Shown here: in pieces, positions 15,330 to 23,834 of the stretch
How the letters are laid out: every line of letters begins with the position of its first letter
Numbering within the stretch: the first letter of the stretch is position 1
Assembly (NCBI GenBank): GCA_947624985.1
Contig: CANQMO010000008.1
Span: 1 to 64,000, forward strand
Origin: an uncultured Oscillospiraceae bacterium
GTDB lineage: Bacteria > Bacillota > Clostridia > Oscillospirales > Oscillospiraceae
Length of the DNA: 64,000 bases
Reading direction: 5' to 3'
Position numbers and translations under genes: made by a program
The notes under the pieces: generated by a model
Databases searched by the model: none
Seen by the model: only the letters and a program-made list of their open reading frames with translations
Told to the model about the DNA's origin: nothing

Positions 15330-16301
15330 ATGTGCACCGCTGCTACCTATAAGACGAAGGACCACTACTTCGGACGGAATCTGGACTACGAGTTTTCCTA
15401 CAACGAGACCGTGACGGTCACGCCCCGCAACTACCCGTTCCACTTCCGCCGCATGGGGGATATGCCCACCCACTACGCCATGATCGGCATGGCGTTCGTC
15501 CAGCAGGACTACCCCCTTTATTACGACGCCACCAACGAAAAGGGCCTGAGCATGGCCGGGCTCAACTTCCCCGGCAACGCGGACTACAAGCCGGAGGCGG
15601 AGGGGAAGGACAATGTGTCCCCCTTTGAGTTCATCCCCTGGATACTGGGCCAGTGTGAGAGCGTGGCCCAGGCCCGGGAGAAGCTGGCGCGCCTCAACCT
15701 GTGGAACGAGGATTTCAGCGAGCAGCTGCCCCTCTCGCCCCTGCACTGGATGATCTCCGACAGGGAGGAGAGCATAGTGGTGGAGCAGGTCCGGGATGGG
15801 CTGAAGGTCTATGACGACCCCGTAGGCGTCATGACCAACAACCCCACCTTCGACTACCATCTGACCAATCTGGCCAATTACATGCACGCGGGCCCCGCCG
15901 ACCCGGCCAACCGCTTCTCCGACAAGCTGGACCTGACGCCGTACAGCCGGGGCATGGGCGGCCTGGGCATACCGGGGGACCTGTCCAGCGCCTCCCGGTT
16001 CGTGAAGGCGGCCTTCACCCGGATGAATTCCCTGTCCGGGGACAGCGAGGTGGAGAGCGTCAGCCAGTTTTTCCATATCCTGGGCTCCGTGGACCAGCAG
16101 AGGGGCTGCTGCAAGGTGGCCCACGGCTATGAGTACACCATCTACTCCTCCTGCTGCAACACGGACAAGGGGATCTATTACTACACCACCTACGATAACG
16201 CCCAGGTCAACGGCGTGGACATGCACCGGGAGGATCTGGACGGCACGGCGCTGGCCAGCTATCCCCTCGTCAAGGCGGAGAGCTTCGCCATCCGGAACTG
16301 A
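15330..16301 (+). CDS. bsh: Bile salt hydrolase (choloylglycine hydrolase)
   Basis: A 323-residue N-terminal nucleophile hydrolase that cuts the amide bond of glycine- or taurine-conjugated bile acids. The ATG at 15330 directly precedes Cys2, the nucleophile freed by Met removal. Other expected active-site residues are visible: Arg16/Asp19 in GRNLDYEF, Asn in AGLNFPGNADY, Asn in GVMTNNPTFDYHLTNL, and Arg in SSASRFVKAAF. No signal peptide, so it acts in the cytoplasm. These motifs fit bile salt hydrolases better than penicillin V acylases. The loop around PYSRGMGG resembles the region reported to set glycine or taurine preference, but I would not predict it. The next gene starts 1 nt after its stop. 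Confidence 0.88.
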   Translation: MCTAATYKTKDHYFGRNLDYEFSYNETVTVTPRNYPFHFRRMGDMPTHYAMIGMAFVQQDYPLYYDATNEKGLSMAGLNFPGNADYKPEAEGKDNVSPFEFIPWILGQCESVAQAREKLARLNLWNEDFSEQLPLSPLHWMISDREESIVVEQVRDGLKVYDDPVGVMTNNPTFDYHLTNLANYMHAGPADPANRFSDKLDLTPYSRGMGGLGIPGDLSSASRFVKAAFTRMNSLSGDSEVESVSQFFHILGSVDQQRGCCKVAHGYEYTIYSSCCNTDKGIYYYTTYDNAQVNGVDMHREDLDGTALASYPLVKAESFAIRN

Positions 16302-16302
16302 C

Positions 16303-17127
16303 ATGATCGGCAGAGTCTGCGGTCTGTACTTCAGCCCCTGCGGGAACGTGGAAAAGACGGTCCGCGCCATGGGGTCGGCCGCGGCGGCGCGCCTGGGCGT
16401 GGCCGCCGAATACGCGGACGTGACCCTGCCGGCGGCCCGGCAGGGGGCGTACCGCTATGGGCCCGACGCGCTTGTATTCGTGGGCGCGCCGGTGTACGCC
16501 GGCCGGGTCCCCAATAAGATCGCGCCTTTTTTCCGGGAGAATGTACGAGGCGCAGGGGCTTTGGCGGTGCCGGTGGTGTGCTTCGGCAACCGGAGCTTCG
16601 ATAACGCCCTGGCGGAGCTTTTCTCCATCCTGCGCCAAAACGGCTTCACGGTCCCCGCCGCTGCGGCCCTGCCCACGGAGCACAGCTTCACGAAGGCGCT
16701 GGCCCCGGACCGGCCCACGGCGGAGGACCTGGCGGAGGCGGCGGCCTTCGCCGCCCGGCTGGCGGAGCGGTGCGCCCGCGGGGAGAGCGTCCCGGCCCTG
16801 GACCCGGCCCGGGTCCCAGGGGATGGGAGCGCCCCCTACTACACGCCCCTGGGCACGGACGGTAAGCCGGCGGTATTTTTAAAGGCCGTGCCGGCGGTGG
16901 ACGGGGCCAGGTGCGTCGGCTGCGGGACCTGCGCCGGCCTGTGCCCCATGGGCAGCGTGGACCGGGCGGACCCGGCCAAAATGAACGGCGTGTGTATCAA
17001 GTGCCACGCCTGTATCCGCAAATGCCCCGCCGGGGCCCGGACCTTCACCGACCCGGCCTTTTTGTCCCACCGGACCATGCTGGAGCAAAACTATGCCCGC
17101 CCCGCCGAGGCGTTGTACATCCAGTGA
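16303..17127 (+). CDS. Flavodoxin-like plus 2x[4Fe-4S] ferredoxin protein (EFR1 type)
   Basis: A 274-residue electron carrier. The N-terminal 170 residues have the flavodoxin fold (FSPCGNVEKTVRAM as the phosphate-binding loop, GAPVYAGRVPNKI, VCFGNRSFDNA). The C-terminal part has two 4Fe-4S motifs, CVGCGTCAGLCP and CIKCHACIRKCP. Family members pass electrons between a flavin and low-potential clusters; partners are usually unknown. It begins one base after the bile salt hydrolase stop, so the two are co-translated, which is an odd pairing for a hydrolytic enzyme. Confidence 0.82.
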   Translation: MIGRVCGLYFSPCGNVEKTVRAMGSAAAARLGVAAEYADVTLPAARQGAYRYGPDALVFVGAPVYAGRVPNKIAPFFRENVRGAGALAVPVVCFGNRSFDNALAELFSILRQNGFTVPAAAALPTEHSFTKALAPDRPTAEDLAEAAAFAARLAERCARGESVPALDPARVPGDGSAPYYTPLGTDGKPAVFLKAVPAVDGARCVGCGTCAGLCPMGSVDRADPAKMNGVCIKCHACIRKCPAGARTFTDPAFLSHRTMLEQNYARPAEALYIQ

Positions 17128-17151
17128 GGGAAGCGCGCAAAGAGAATAGCG

Positions 17152-17181
17152 CAAGGGCCCGCCCTGTGAGGCGGGCCCTTG
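17152..17181 (+). terminator. Hairpin after the flavodoxin-ferredoxin gene
   Basis: A perfect 12-bp G/C stem (17152-17163 with 17170-17181) 24 bp after the stop codon. It lacks a T-tract, so termination may be partial. Confidence 0.6.
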
Positions 17182-17210
17182 CCCGCGCCGGGACGTCCTG
17201 GCGGGTCCGC

Positions 17211-17239
17211 TTGCATTTTTCGGATAAGTATGGTAATAT
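17211..17239 (+). promoter_or_regulatory. Promoter of the uppP gene
   Basis: TTGCAT (17211-17216), 17-bp spacer, TAATAT (17234-17239), about 100 bp before the start codon. Confidence 0.65.
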
Positions 17240-17341
17240 ACTGGTTTGGTAAACATAATCCACCGGCTCGGCGCAACGCCTTGCGGCGTTTCGCCATCAG
17301 ATAATCATTATCGCTCCGCCTGGCGGAGGAAGGAGAGATCC

Positions 17342-18190
17342 ATGACCATCGTTTATGCCGCTCTGCTGGGACTGGTACAGGGCGTGGCGGAATTCCTGCC
17401 CATCTCCAGCTCGGGCCATCTGGCGCTGCTGGAGAACGTTTTGGGGGGCAGCGGCCTCATGGAACTGGATGGCAGCGCTTTTTTCAATATCCTGCTGCAC
17501 CTGGCCACGCTGGTGGCGGTGGTGGTGGCCTACCGGAGCGATATCTGGGATATGCTCCTGGAGGTGGGCGACATGGCGGGTGACCTGGTCCATGGCCGGG
17601 GCCTTTCCGCCAGGGGCAGGCCCGCGCGGAAGCTCATCTACATGCTGATCCTGGCGACGCTGCCGCTTTTCGTCATCGTCCCCTTCAACGACGCCATTGA
17701 GAGCCTGAACGCCATCCCCTGGTTCATCGGCGCGGCCCTGATCCTGACGGGCACGCTTTTGTACATAGCGGACCGGCTGCCCAGAGGGCGCAAGACGGTG
17801 GAGGACATGACCGTGGTGGACGCGCTGGTGATCGGCCTGGCCCAGGGTCTGGCCACCATCCCGGGGCTGAGCCGGTCCGGGACCACCATCGCCGCGGGGA
17901 TGGGCCGGGGGCTGAAGCGGACGTTCGCGGTCCGCTTTTCCTTCCTGATGAGCCTTTTGTCCGTCACCGGCGCGGTGATATTGCAGGTGCTGGACGTGAT
18001 GGAGGAGGGCGTCAACGCCGCCATGCTCCCGGCCTACGGCGTGGGCATGCTGGTGGCGGGCGTCAGCGGGTATTTCTCCATCCGGCTTTTGCAGCGTATC
18101 GTCCGCAAGGGCCGGTTCGGCGGTTTTGCATATTACTGCTGGATCGTGGGCGCGATCAGCATCGTCGTCTGGCTCCGGCTGAGCGCGTGA
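17342..18190 (+). CDS. uppP: Undecaprenyl-diphosphatase
   Basis: A 282-residue membrane enzyme that removes a phosphate from undecaprenyl pyrophosphate to recycle the lipid carrier of cell-wall synthesis; overexpression of the family confers bacitracin resistance. Both conserved blocks are present: GLVQGVAEFLPISSSGHL at the N-terminus (Gln/Glu and Ser-rich P-loop-like motif) and PGLSRSGTTIAAGM around residue 180. About eight membrane helices. ATG 17342 follows GGAGGAAGGAGAG. FtsK/SpoIIIE follows 20 bp later and may be cotranscribed. Confidence 0.93.
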   Translation: MTIVYAALLGLVQGVAEFLPISSSGHLALLENVLGGSGLMELDGSAFFNILLHLATLVAVVVAYRSDIWDMLLEVGDMAGDLVHGRGLSARGRPARKLIYMLILATLPLFVIVPFNDAIESLNAIPWFIGAALILTGTLLYIADRLPRGRKTVEDMTVVDALVIGLAQGLATIPGLSRSGTTIAAGMGRGLKRTFAVRFSFLMSLLSVTGAVILQVLDVMEEGVNAAMLPAYGVGMLVAGVSGYFSIRLLQRIVRKGRFGGFAYYCWIVGAISIVVWLRLSA

Positions 18191-18210
18191 ACATTTTTAA
18201 GAGGTAACAT

Positions 18211-21207
18211 ATGGCACAGCAGAAAAAGACATCCTCCGGCAGCCGGACGGGCGCGAAAAAGACCGCCTCCGGCTCCAGAAGTTCGTCAACGAAGAAAAGA
18301 TCCGCGTCCACGTCCCGGAAGGGGACCGGCAGCCGGACGCAGGCGAAAAAGCCCGCGTCCCGGTCCGGCGCGTCCCGGAGCAGGACGAATACGTCCTCCC
18401 GCGGCCGCGGCACGGCCGCGTCTACCCGGAGCCGCAGCACCAAGTCCGCGTCCTCCGCGTCCCGGGGCGGCAGCCGCGTCGCCGATGAGATCATCCCCCG
18501 CCAGCCGGCCGTCCGGCAGGCGGGGTGCGTGGCGCTGCTGTTTTTGGGCCTGATAACGGCCATCGCCTATTTCCCGGTGGACGCATGGCTCGTCCGGGGC
18601 GTCCGCACGCTGTTTTTCGGCCTGGTGGGCTGGGGCTTTTACCTGGTGCCGGTGTGCCTTCTGTGGTGTTCCGGTATACTGGGCCTGCGCCGGGACCGCC
18701 CCGTGGCGGGGCAGGTCGCCAGCGTGCTGCTGCTGCCGCTGGTGTTCGGCGCGTTCATCCATATGCTGCTGTGCGCCCAGGACAATTTCTTCGTCATCAG
18801 CTTCGGCGACGGCGTGAAAAAGCTCTGGCGCACCGCGCAGTTCGTCTCGGAGCACTGCGGCGGCGTGCTCGGCGGCACGGTGGGCGTCGCCCTGAAAAGG
18901 TCCATCGGTATCATCGGCAGCTTCCTGGTGCTGGTGGTGGCCTTCGTGCTGCTGCTGATGGAGGGCATGAGCCTGTCCGTGACGGAGGTCGTGGATCAGA
19001 TCAGGAGCCGTCCGCTGCCGGCCCGGGAGCCCAATGTGGGCGGCGATCGGGAGGACTATCCGGACGACGAAGAATTCTTCGCGCCGGACGACTATCTGTA
19101 CCCCATCGACGGCGGCAGGCCCATCCGCAGGGTCGAGCCGCCCCCGGACGTCATGCCTGCGCCCGCGCCCAAGCCGGCCCCCCAGCGGACCGCGCCCCAG
19201 CCGGCGAAGAAGCCTCCGGTCCGCCGCAGCTTTTACGACCAGAGCAAGGAGCAGTCCAAAGACGCCCTCTTTGCCGAGTTCGACGTAGACCCGGAGACCA
19301 TGGCGAAGGTGACCGCGGCGCTGGACGCCCGGACCGCCCAGAAGACCGGCCGGACCGCGCCGCCGGCGGATAAGCCCCGGCCCGCCCGCAAGAGCGTCTC
19401 CACCGCCAGGACCCCGGCGCCCACCCACACCGAGGACGTGGAGCCCATGGATCTGGAGGAGGCGGCGGACATCGCCGGCGTACAGATCCACTCCGCCGAC
19501 ATGGACGAGGCCGCCGGTCCGGGACAGGAGAAGCTGAAGATCGACAAGGACGCCGAGGCGCGGGCCGTGGCGGAGCAGATCGAGGCCGCCGCCGGGGAGG
19601 ACAAGCCCGAATACGTCTACCCGCCGGTGGACCTGCTCAACGCCAGCGGCGATGAGAGCTATGGCGACGACGTGGACCTGGACGAGACGGAGGAGCAGCT
19701 GGAGAGCGCCATCCGCAGCTTCGGCGTGGGCGCCAGTATCGTGGGCGCTGTCCACGGCCCCACCATCACCCGCTACGAGCTGAAGCTGGAGCAGGGCGTG
19801 AAGCTCAACAAGATCACCAATCTGGCCGGGGACATCGCCCTGAGCCTGGGCGTGGTCAGCGTGCGTATAGCCCCCATCCCGGACAAGATCTCCACCGTGG
19901 GCGTGGAGGTGCCCAACAAAAGCGTGCGGACCGTGTGGCTGGGCGATCTGATCGACTCCGACGCGTTCCGAAACGCCAAAAACAAGCTGAGCGTGGCTCT
20001 GGGCAAGGACATCGGCGGCAACATCATCGTGGGCAACATCGCCAAAATGCCCCATGTGCTCATCGCCGGTACCACCGGCTCCGGTAAATCCGTGTGCATC
20101 AACTCGCTCATACTGAGCCTGCTGTATAAATCCACGCCCGACGAGGTGCGGATGATCATGATCGACCCGAAGATGGTGGAGCTGGGTATCTACAACGGCA
20201 TGCCCCACCTGTTCGTGCCGGTGGTGACGGACCCGAAGAAGGCCGCCGGGGCCTTGCAGTGGTCCGTGGTGGAGATGCTCAAGCGCTACCGGCTGTTTTC
20301 CGAGGCCGGGGTGCGGGACCTGGCGGGGTATAACGCCGTCCGCAGGAGCCAGGGAGAGGAGACCCTGCCTCAGGTGGTCATCATCATAGACGAATTGGCG
20401 GACCTGATGATGGTGGCGTCCAAGGAGGTGGAGGAATCCATCTGCCGGGTGGCCCAGATGGGCCGTGCCGCCGGCATGCACCTGGTGGTGGCCACCCAGC
20501 GCCCCTCCGCGGACGTGATCACGGGCCTGATGAAGGCCAATATCCCCAGCCGTATCGCCTTTGCCGTGTCCAGCGCGCTGGAGAGCCGTATCATTCTGGA
20601 CCAGCAGGGGGCGGAGAAACTGGTGGGCTCCGGCGATATGCTGTACTCGCCCATCGGCAGCAAGCCCATCCGCGTCCAGGGCGCTTTCGTCACGGACGAG
20701 GAGCGGGAGGAGATCATCAACTTCGTGAAGAAAGAGGCGGAGGCGGAGTATTCCGACGAGATCCTGGCGGAGATCGAGAAGGCCGCCGTGGACAAGTCCG
20801 CCAAGGGTGAGGCCGAGCCGGAGCCCGACAAGGGCAAGAGCGATTATGACGAGCTGCTGCCCCAGGCGGTGGACGTGATCTTCGAGACGAAACAGGCGTC
20901 CGTCTCCATGCTCCAGCGGCGGCTGAAGCTGGGTTACTCCCGGGCCGCCCGGCTCATCGACCAGCTGGAGGAGGTAGGCGTGGTGGGACCTTACGAGGGG
21001 TCCAAGCCCCGCCAGATCGTCATCACCAAGGAGCAGTGGCAGGAGATGCAGTATTCCCACGGCACCGCTCCGGTGGACACCATCGCCCACGAATTCGCCC
21101 AGGTGGCGGAGAGCGATGAATTTGCCTCTACGGAGGAGGAGACCGGCGACGACGCCGGCGGCGCGGAGCTTGTCCGGGAGGACCCGGAGGAGGACGGGCT
21201 GCTGTGA
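18211..21207 (+). CDS. ftsK: DNA translocase FtsK/SpoIIIE
   Basis: A 998-residue membrane-anchored DNA pump that clears chromosomal DNA from the division or sporulation septum. A Ser/Arg/Lys-rich arm of about 95 residues precedes four membrane helices (about 100-260). An acidic/Pro-rich linker follows (to about 480). The motor has the Walker A motif GTTGSGKS at about residue 620, a Walker B in VVIIIDELADLM, and GRAAGMHLVVATQRPS. The C-terminal winged-helix gamma domain (YDELLPQAVDVI to the RQIVIT block) reads chromosome-orienting sequences. ATG 18211 has AAGAGGT upstream. The unusually basic N-terminal arm is longer than in many homologues. The stop overlaps the next gene. Confidence 0.93.
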   Translation: MAQQKKTSSGSRTGAKKTASGSRSSSTKKRSASTSRKGTGSRTQAKKPASRSGASRSRTNTSSRGRGTAASTRSRSTKSASSASRGGSRVADEIIPRQPAVRQAGCVALLFLGLITAIAYFPVDAWLVRGVRTLFFGLVGWGFYLVPVCLLWCSGILGLRRDRPVAGQVASVLLLPLVFGAFIHMLLCAQDNFFVISFGDGVKKLWRTAQFVSEHCGGVLGGTVGVALKRSIGIIGSFLVLVVAFVLLLMEGMSLSVTEVVDQIRSRPLPAREPNVGGDREDYPDDEEFFAPDDYLYPIDGGRPIRRVEPPPDVMPAPAPKPAPQRTAPQPAKKPPVRRSFYDQSKEQSKDALFAEFDVDPETMAKVTAALDARTAQKTGRTAPPADKPRPARKSVSTARTPAPTHTEDVEPMDLEEAADIAGVQIHSADMDEAAGPGQEKLKIDKDAEARAVAEQIEAAAGEDKPEYVYPPVDLLNASGDESYGDDVDLDETEEQLESAIRSFGVGASIVGAVHGPTITRYELKLEQGVKLNKITNLAGDIALSLGVVSVRIAPIPDKISTVGVEVPNKSVRTVWLGDLIDSDAFRNAKNKLSVALGKDIGGNIIVGNIAKMPHVLIAGTTGSGKSVCINSLILSLLYKSTPDEVRMIMIDPKMVELGIYNGMPHLFVPVVTDPKKAAGALQWSVVEMLKRYRLFSEAGVRDLAGYNAVRRSQGEETLPQVVIIIDELADLMMVASKEVEESICRVAQMGRAAGMHLVVATQRPSADVITGLMKANIPSRIAFAVSSALESRIILDQQGAEKLVGSGDMLYSPIGSKPIRVQGAFVTDEEREEIINFVKKEAEAEYSDEILAEIEKAAVDKSAKGEAEPEPDKGKSDYDELLPQAVDVIFETKQASVSMLQRRLKLGYSRAARLIDQLEEVGVVGPYEGSKPRQIVITKEQWQEMQYSHGTAPVDTIAHEFAQVAESDEFASTEEETGDDAGGAELVREDPEEDGLL

Positions 21208-21614
21208 CGGACTTTTACGCGCCCATGGACGAGGCCGCGCTCCGGGCCCTGGGCCCGCTGGAGCTGGCCCATGTGGGAGACGGGGTGTACGAGCTTCTGG
21301 TGCGCGCATACCTGGTCAGGCAGTCCAGCGCACGGGTAGGGGAGCTGCACCGGGCGGCGGTGGCGTATGTGTCCGCCCCGGCCCAGGCTGCCGCGGCGGA
21401 GAGGCTTTCGCCCTGCCTGAGCGAGGAAGAGCAAAAGGTTTTCCTCCGGGGCCGGAACGCCCACGTCCACGGAATCCCCGGAGGCTGCACCCCCGCCCAG
21501 TATCACGCCGCCACGGCTCTGGAGGCCCTGTTCGGCTGGCTGTGGCTGGCCGGCCATACAGACCGGGTGAGGGAGCTTTTCACCATCATTTTGGAGGACG
21601 GACATGCCTCTTGA
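21204..21614 (+). CDS. mrnC: Mini-ribonuclease III
   Basis: A 136-residue RNase III-like protein with a catalytic domain but no dsRNA-binding domain; family members mature 23S rRNA in Firmicutes. LAHVGDGVYELLVR carries the catalytic Asp, and RGRNAHVHG and TALEALFGWLWLAG complete the fold. GTG start at 21204 overlaps the FtsK stop (GTGA) and its own end overlaps rqcH, so the three genes are translationally coupled. Confidence 0.9.
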   Translation: MTDFYAPMDEAALRALGPLELAHVGDGVYELLVRAYLVRQSSARVGELHRAAVAYVSAPAQAAAAERLSPCLSEEEQKVFLRGRNAHVHGIPGGCTPAQYHAATALEALFGWLWLAGHTDRVRELFTIILEDGHAS

Positions 21615-23190
21615 CGCCATATTCATAACGGAACTTGTCCGGGAGCTCGACGAGCGTCTCACGGGCAGCAGGATCGACCGTGTCCACCAGCCGGAAAAGG
21701 ACACGGTCGTGCTGGCCCTGCGGGGGAACGGCGGCGGGGGAAAGCTGCTTTTGTGCTTCGGATCCGGGTCCGCCCGGGCCTGTCTGACGGCGGCTTCCTA
21801 TGAAAACCCGTCCCAGCCGCCCATGTTCTGCATGCTCCTGCGCAAGCACCTTCTGGGCGCCCGCGTAACGGGCGTGACCCAGCCGGAGGGGGAGCGGATG
21901 CTCCTTTTGCATTTGGCCGCCTTCGACGAGCTAGGGGAGAGCGTGGAAAAGACCCTTGCGGTGGAGCTGCTGGGCCGCAACGCCAATCTGATACTGGTGG
22001 ACGGCTCCGGGCATATCGTTGACGCGGCCCGCCGGGTGGATGGGGAAATGAGCCCGCTGCGGCAGCTTCTGCCGGGGCTCCTATACCGGCTGCCGCCCAA
22101 ACCGGCTCCCGGGAAGTTTTCGGGCCTGTCGCCGCTGATACGCCGGGAGATGGAATGGCGGGGCCTGCCCCCCGTGCCCGAGAGCCTGGAGGGTATGGAA
22201 CGGACCCCCACCATGCTGGTGGAGGACGGCCGGCCCGTGGATTTCACGTTTATGCCGATCCTTCAGTACGGCCCCGGTACGGAGAGCGTGTCCTACCCCG
22301 GCTGGTCCGCGCTGCTGGAGGCGTTCTATGCCGAGAAGGACCGGGCGGAGCACTTGAAAAGCCGGGCCAGGACCCTGACGAAGCTGGTCCGCAGCGCCAA
22401 AAACCGCGCGGAGCGGAAGCTGGCCCTGCGCATGCAGGAACTGGCGGCCACGGAGGACAGGGAGACGGACAAGCGCCGGGGCGATCTCATCACCGCCAAT
22501 ATCTGGCGGATAAAGCCGGGCGCGGACAGCGTAACGGTGGAGGACTTCTATGAGCCGGACGGGCCGCGGGTGAACGTGCCTCTGGACCCCCGCAAGAGCC
22601 CGGCCCGGAACGCTGCGGCATATTACAGATCATATACGAAGAAAAAGACGGCCCGGGAGCATCTCACCGCCCTCATCGGGGAGAACCGGACGGAGGCGGA
22701 GTACTTATCCTCCGTCGCGGTGGAGCTGGACCGGGCCCAGACCCAGAGCGATCTGGACGCCATACGGCAGGAGCTGGTCCGGGCGGGGTACGTCCGGGAG
22801 CAGAAGGGAAAGGGCAGGCAGCGGGAAAAAGCCGCCCAGCCCCTGCGGTTCGTCACCGGCGCGGGACTGGAGGTGCTGGTGGGCCGGAACAATCTGCAAA
22901 ACGACGAGCTCACGTTCCATACCGCCCGGCGGACGGACCTGTGGCTACACGCCCAGAAGCTCCACGGTGCCCATGTGATCCTGCGCTGCCAGGGGGCGGA
23001 GCCGGATGAGAAGTCGGTGTATGAGGCGGCGTGCCTCGCGGCCTTTTACTCCGAGGGCGGTCAGGCGGGGCGCGTGGCGGTGGACGTCACCCAGGCCCGC
23101 TTCGTGAAGAAGCAGAAGGGCGCCCGGCCCGGCATGGTGCTCTACACGGACCAGAGGACCGTCATGGCCGAGCCGAAGAAAGAAATATAA
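21604..23190 (+). CDS. rqcH: RqcH, NFACT-family ribosome quality control factor
   Basis: A 528-residue protein of the NFACT/FbpA family. RqcH binds stalled 50S subunits and directs C-terminal alanine tailing of nascent chains. Domains in order: NFACT-N (1-about 210), long coiled coil (about 240-420), and NFACT-R (from about 420, with WLHAQKLHGAHVIL). At residues 97-98, where B. subtilis RqcH has the Asp-Arg pair needed for tailing, this protein has Glu97-Arg98. ATG 21604 lies inside the Mini-RNase III gene. Older annotation as fibronectin-binding protein reflects the same family. Confidence 0.9.
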   Translation: MPLDAIFITELVRELDERLTGSRIDRVHQPEKDTVVLALRGNGGGGKLLLCFGSGSARACLTAASYENPSQPPMFCMLLRKHLLGARVTGVTQPEGERMLLLHLAAFDELGESVEKTLAVELLGRNANLILVDGSGHIVDAARRVDGEMSPLRQLLPGLLYRLPPKPAPGKFSGLSPLIRREMEWRGLPPVPESLEGMERTPTMLVEDGRPVDFTFMPILQYGPGTESVSYPGWSALLEAFYAEKDRAEHLKSRARTLTKLVRSAKNRAERKLALRMQELAATEDRETDKRRGDLITANIWRIKPGADSVTVEDFYEPDGPRVNVPLDPRKSPARNAAAYYRSYTKKKTAREHLTALIGENRTEAEYLSSVAVELDRAQTQSDLDAIRQELVRAGYVREQKGKGRQREKAAQPLRFVTGAGLEVLVGRNNLQNDELTFHTARRTDLWLHAQKLHGAHVILRCQGAEPDEKSVYEAACLAAFYSEGGQAGRVAVDVTQARFVKKQKGARPGMVLYTDQRTVMAEPKKEI

Positions 23191-23259
23191 TGATATAAAG
23201 ATAAACCGCTCGCAGGCGCCGGGACCCGGTGCCTGCGCGCGGTCCATTATTAAATCATA

Positions 23260-23502
23260 TCATTCTATCTCCTGCTCAAGCCCGTCGAAAAGCGGACTGT
23301 CGAAAAACTCCCGAATGGAGATATCCAATCCGTCGCAGAGCTTTTGCAGAGAAACGGTCCCCGGATTCTTGCTCTTGCCGTTGAGAATGCTGTACACGGT
23401 GGAGGCAGGGACGCCGGATATGTTGGCAAGGGCGTTGATCGCCATGGAACGCTCCTGGCATAACTGGATGATACGCGCGGCTACGGCTTGCTTGATACGC
23501 AT
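23260..23502 (-). CDS. XRE-family helix-turn-helix regulator
   Basis: An 80-residue DNA-binding protein consisting of little more than one Cro/C1-type helix-turn-helix: INALANISGVPASTVYSILNGKSKNPGTVSLQKLCDGL, followed by an acidic tail. The ATG at 23502 (MRIKQAV) has GGGGTG upstream; the longer frame to 23547 runs through the operator region. It is divergent from a 51-residue gene and the gap holds several dyads it could bind. Confidence 0.85.
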   Translation of the reverse strand: MRIKQAVAARIIQLCQERSMAINALANISGVPASTVYSILNGKSKNPGTVSLQKLCDGLDISIREFFDSPLFDGLEQEIE

Positions 23503-23544
23503 ACGAACACCCCAAAATGATATCGTAGAAATACTATCCGAATT

Positions 23545-23607
23545 CACGATATTTCGTGTGGGATATATCGCAAATCTGAAAAATGTGTTATGATATGCGA
23601 TATATCG
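23545..23607. promoter_or_regulatory. Operator region between XRE gene and divergent small gene
   Basis: CACGA-TATT-TCGTG dyad at 23545-23558; GATATATCGC (23562-23571) and its exact reverse complement GCGATATATC (23597-23606), which bracket a TATGAT (23589-23594) that could be the -10 box of the plus-strand gene. The repeated GATAT/ATATC core suggests one dimeric repressor, presumably the XRE protein. Confidence 0.65.
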
Positions 23608-23625
23608 TGGAACGGGGTGATGGGA

Positions 23626-23781
23626 ATGGAAACAGAGATGAAGGTGTATCTGGACACGCTGTCAACGGAGAGACTGGAAAATATGCTTCTTTTCAATGCC
23701 GGGCTGCCGCGGGAGAGGCAGATGGAGGACGAAGTGCTGCTGTACATATGTGCTCTTCTGGCGGCCAGGCGCAAAGGGTAG
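23626..23781 (+). CDS. Small protein of 51 residues, divergent from XRE gene
   Basis: METEMKVYLDTLSTERLEN begins an acidic, Leu-rich helical protein ending in a short basic tail (AARRKG). No membrane segment or known motif. GGGGTG at 23614-23619 fits ATG 23626; ATG 23620 in the same frame is also possible. Divergent placement next to a single-domain repressor and shared operators suggests a regulated pair; whether it is an antirepressor, a toxin or something else cannot be told. Confidence 0.55.
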   Translation: METEMKVYLDTLSTERLENMLLFNAGLPRERQMEDEVLLYICALLAARRKG

Positions 23782-23799
23782 GGGCGAAGGTGACGTAAA

Positions 23800-23825
23800 G
23801 CGGGCCTGCCGCACGGCAGGCCCGC
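23800..23825. terminator. Hairpin between convergent small gene and SLH gene
   Basis: A perfect 11-bp stem (23800-23810 with 23815-23825, loop GCAC) lies between two gene ends that face each other; likely a shared terminator. Confidence 0.7.
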
Positions 23826-23834
23826 TCGTCATAT

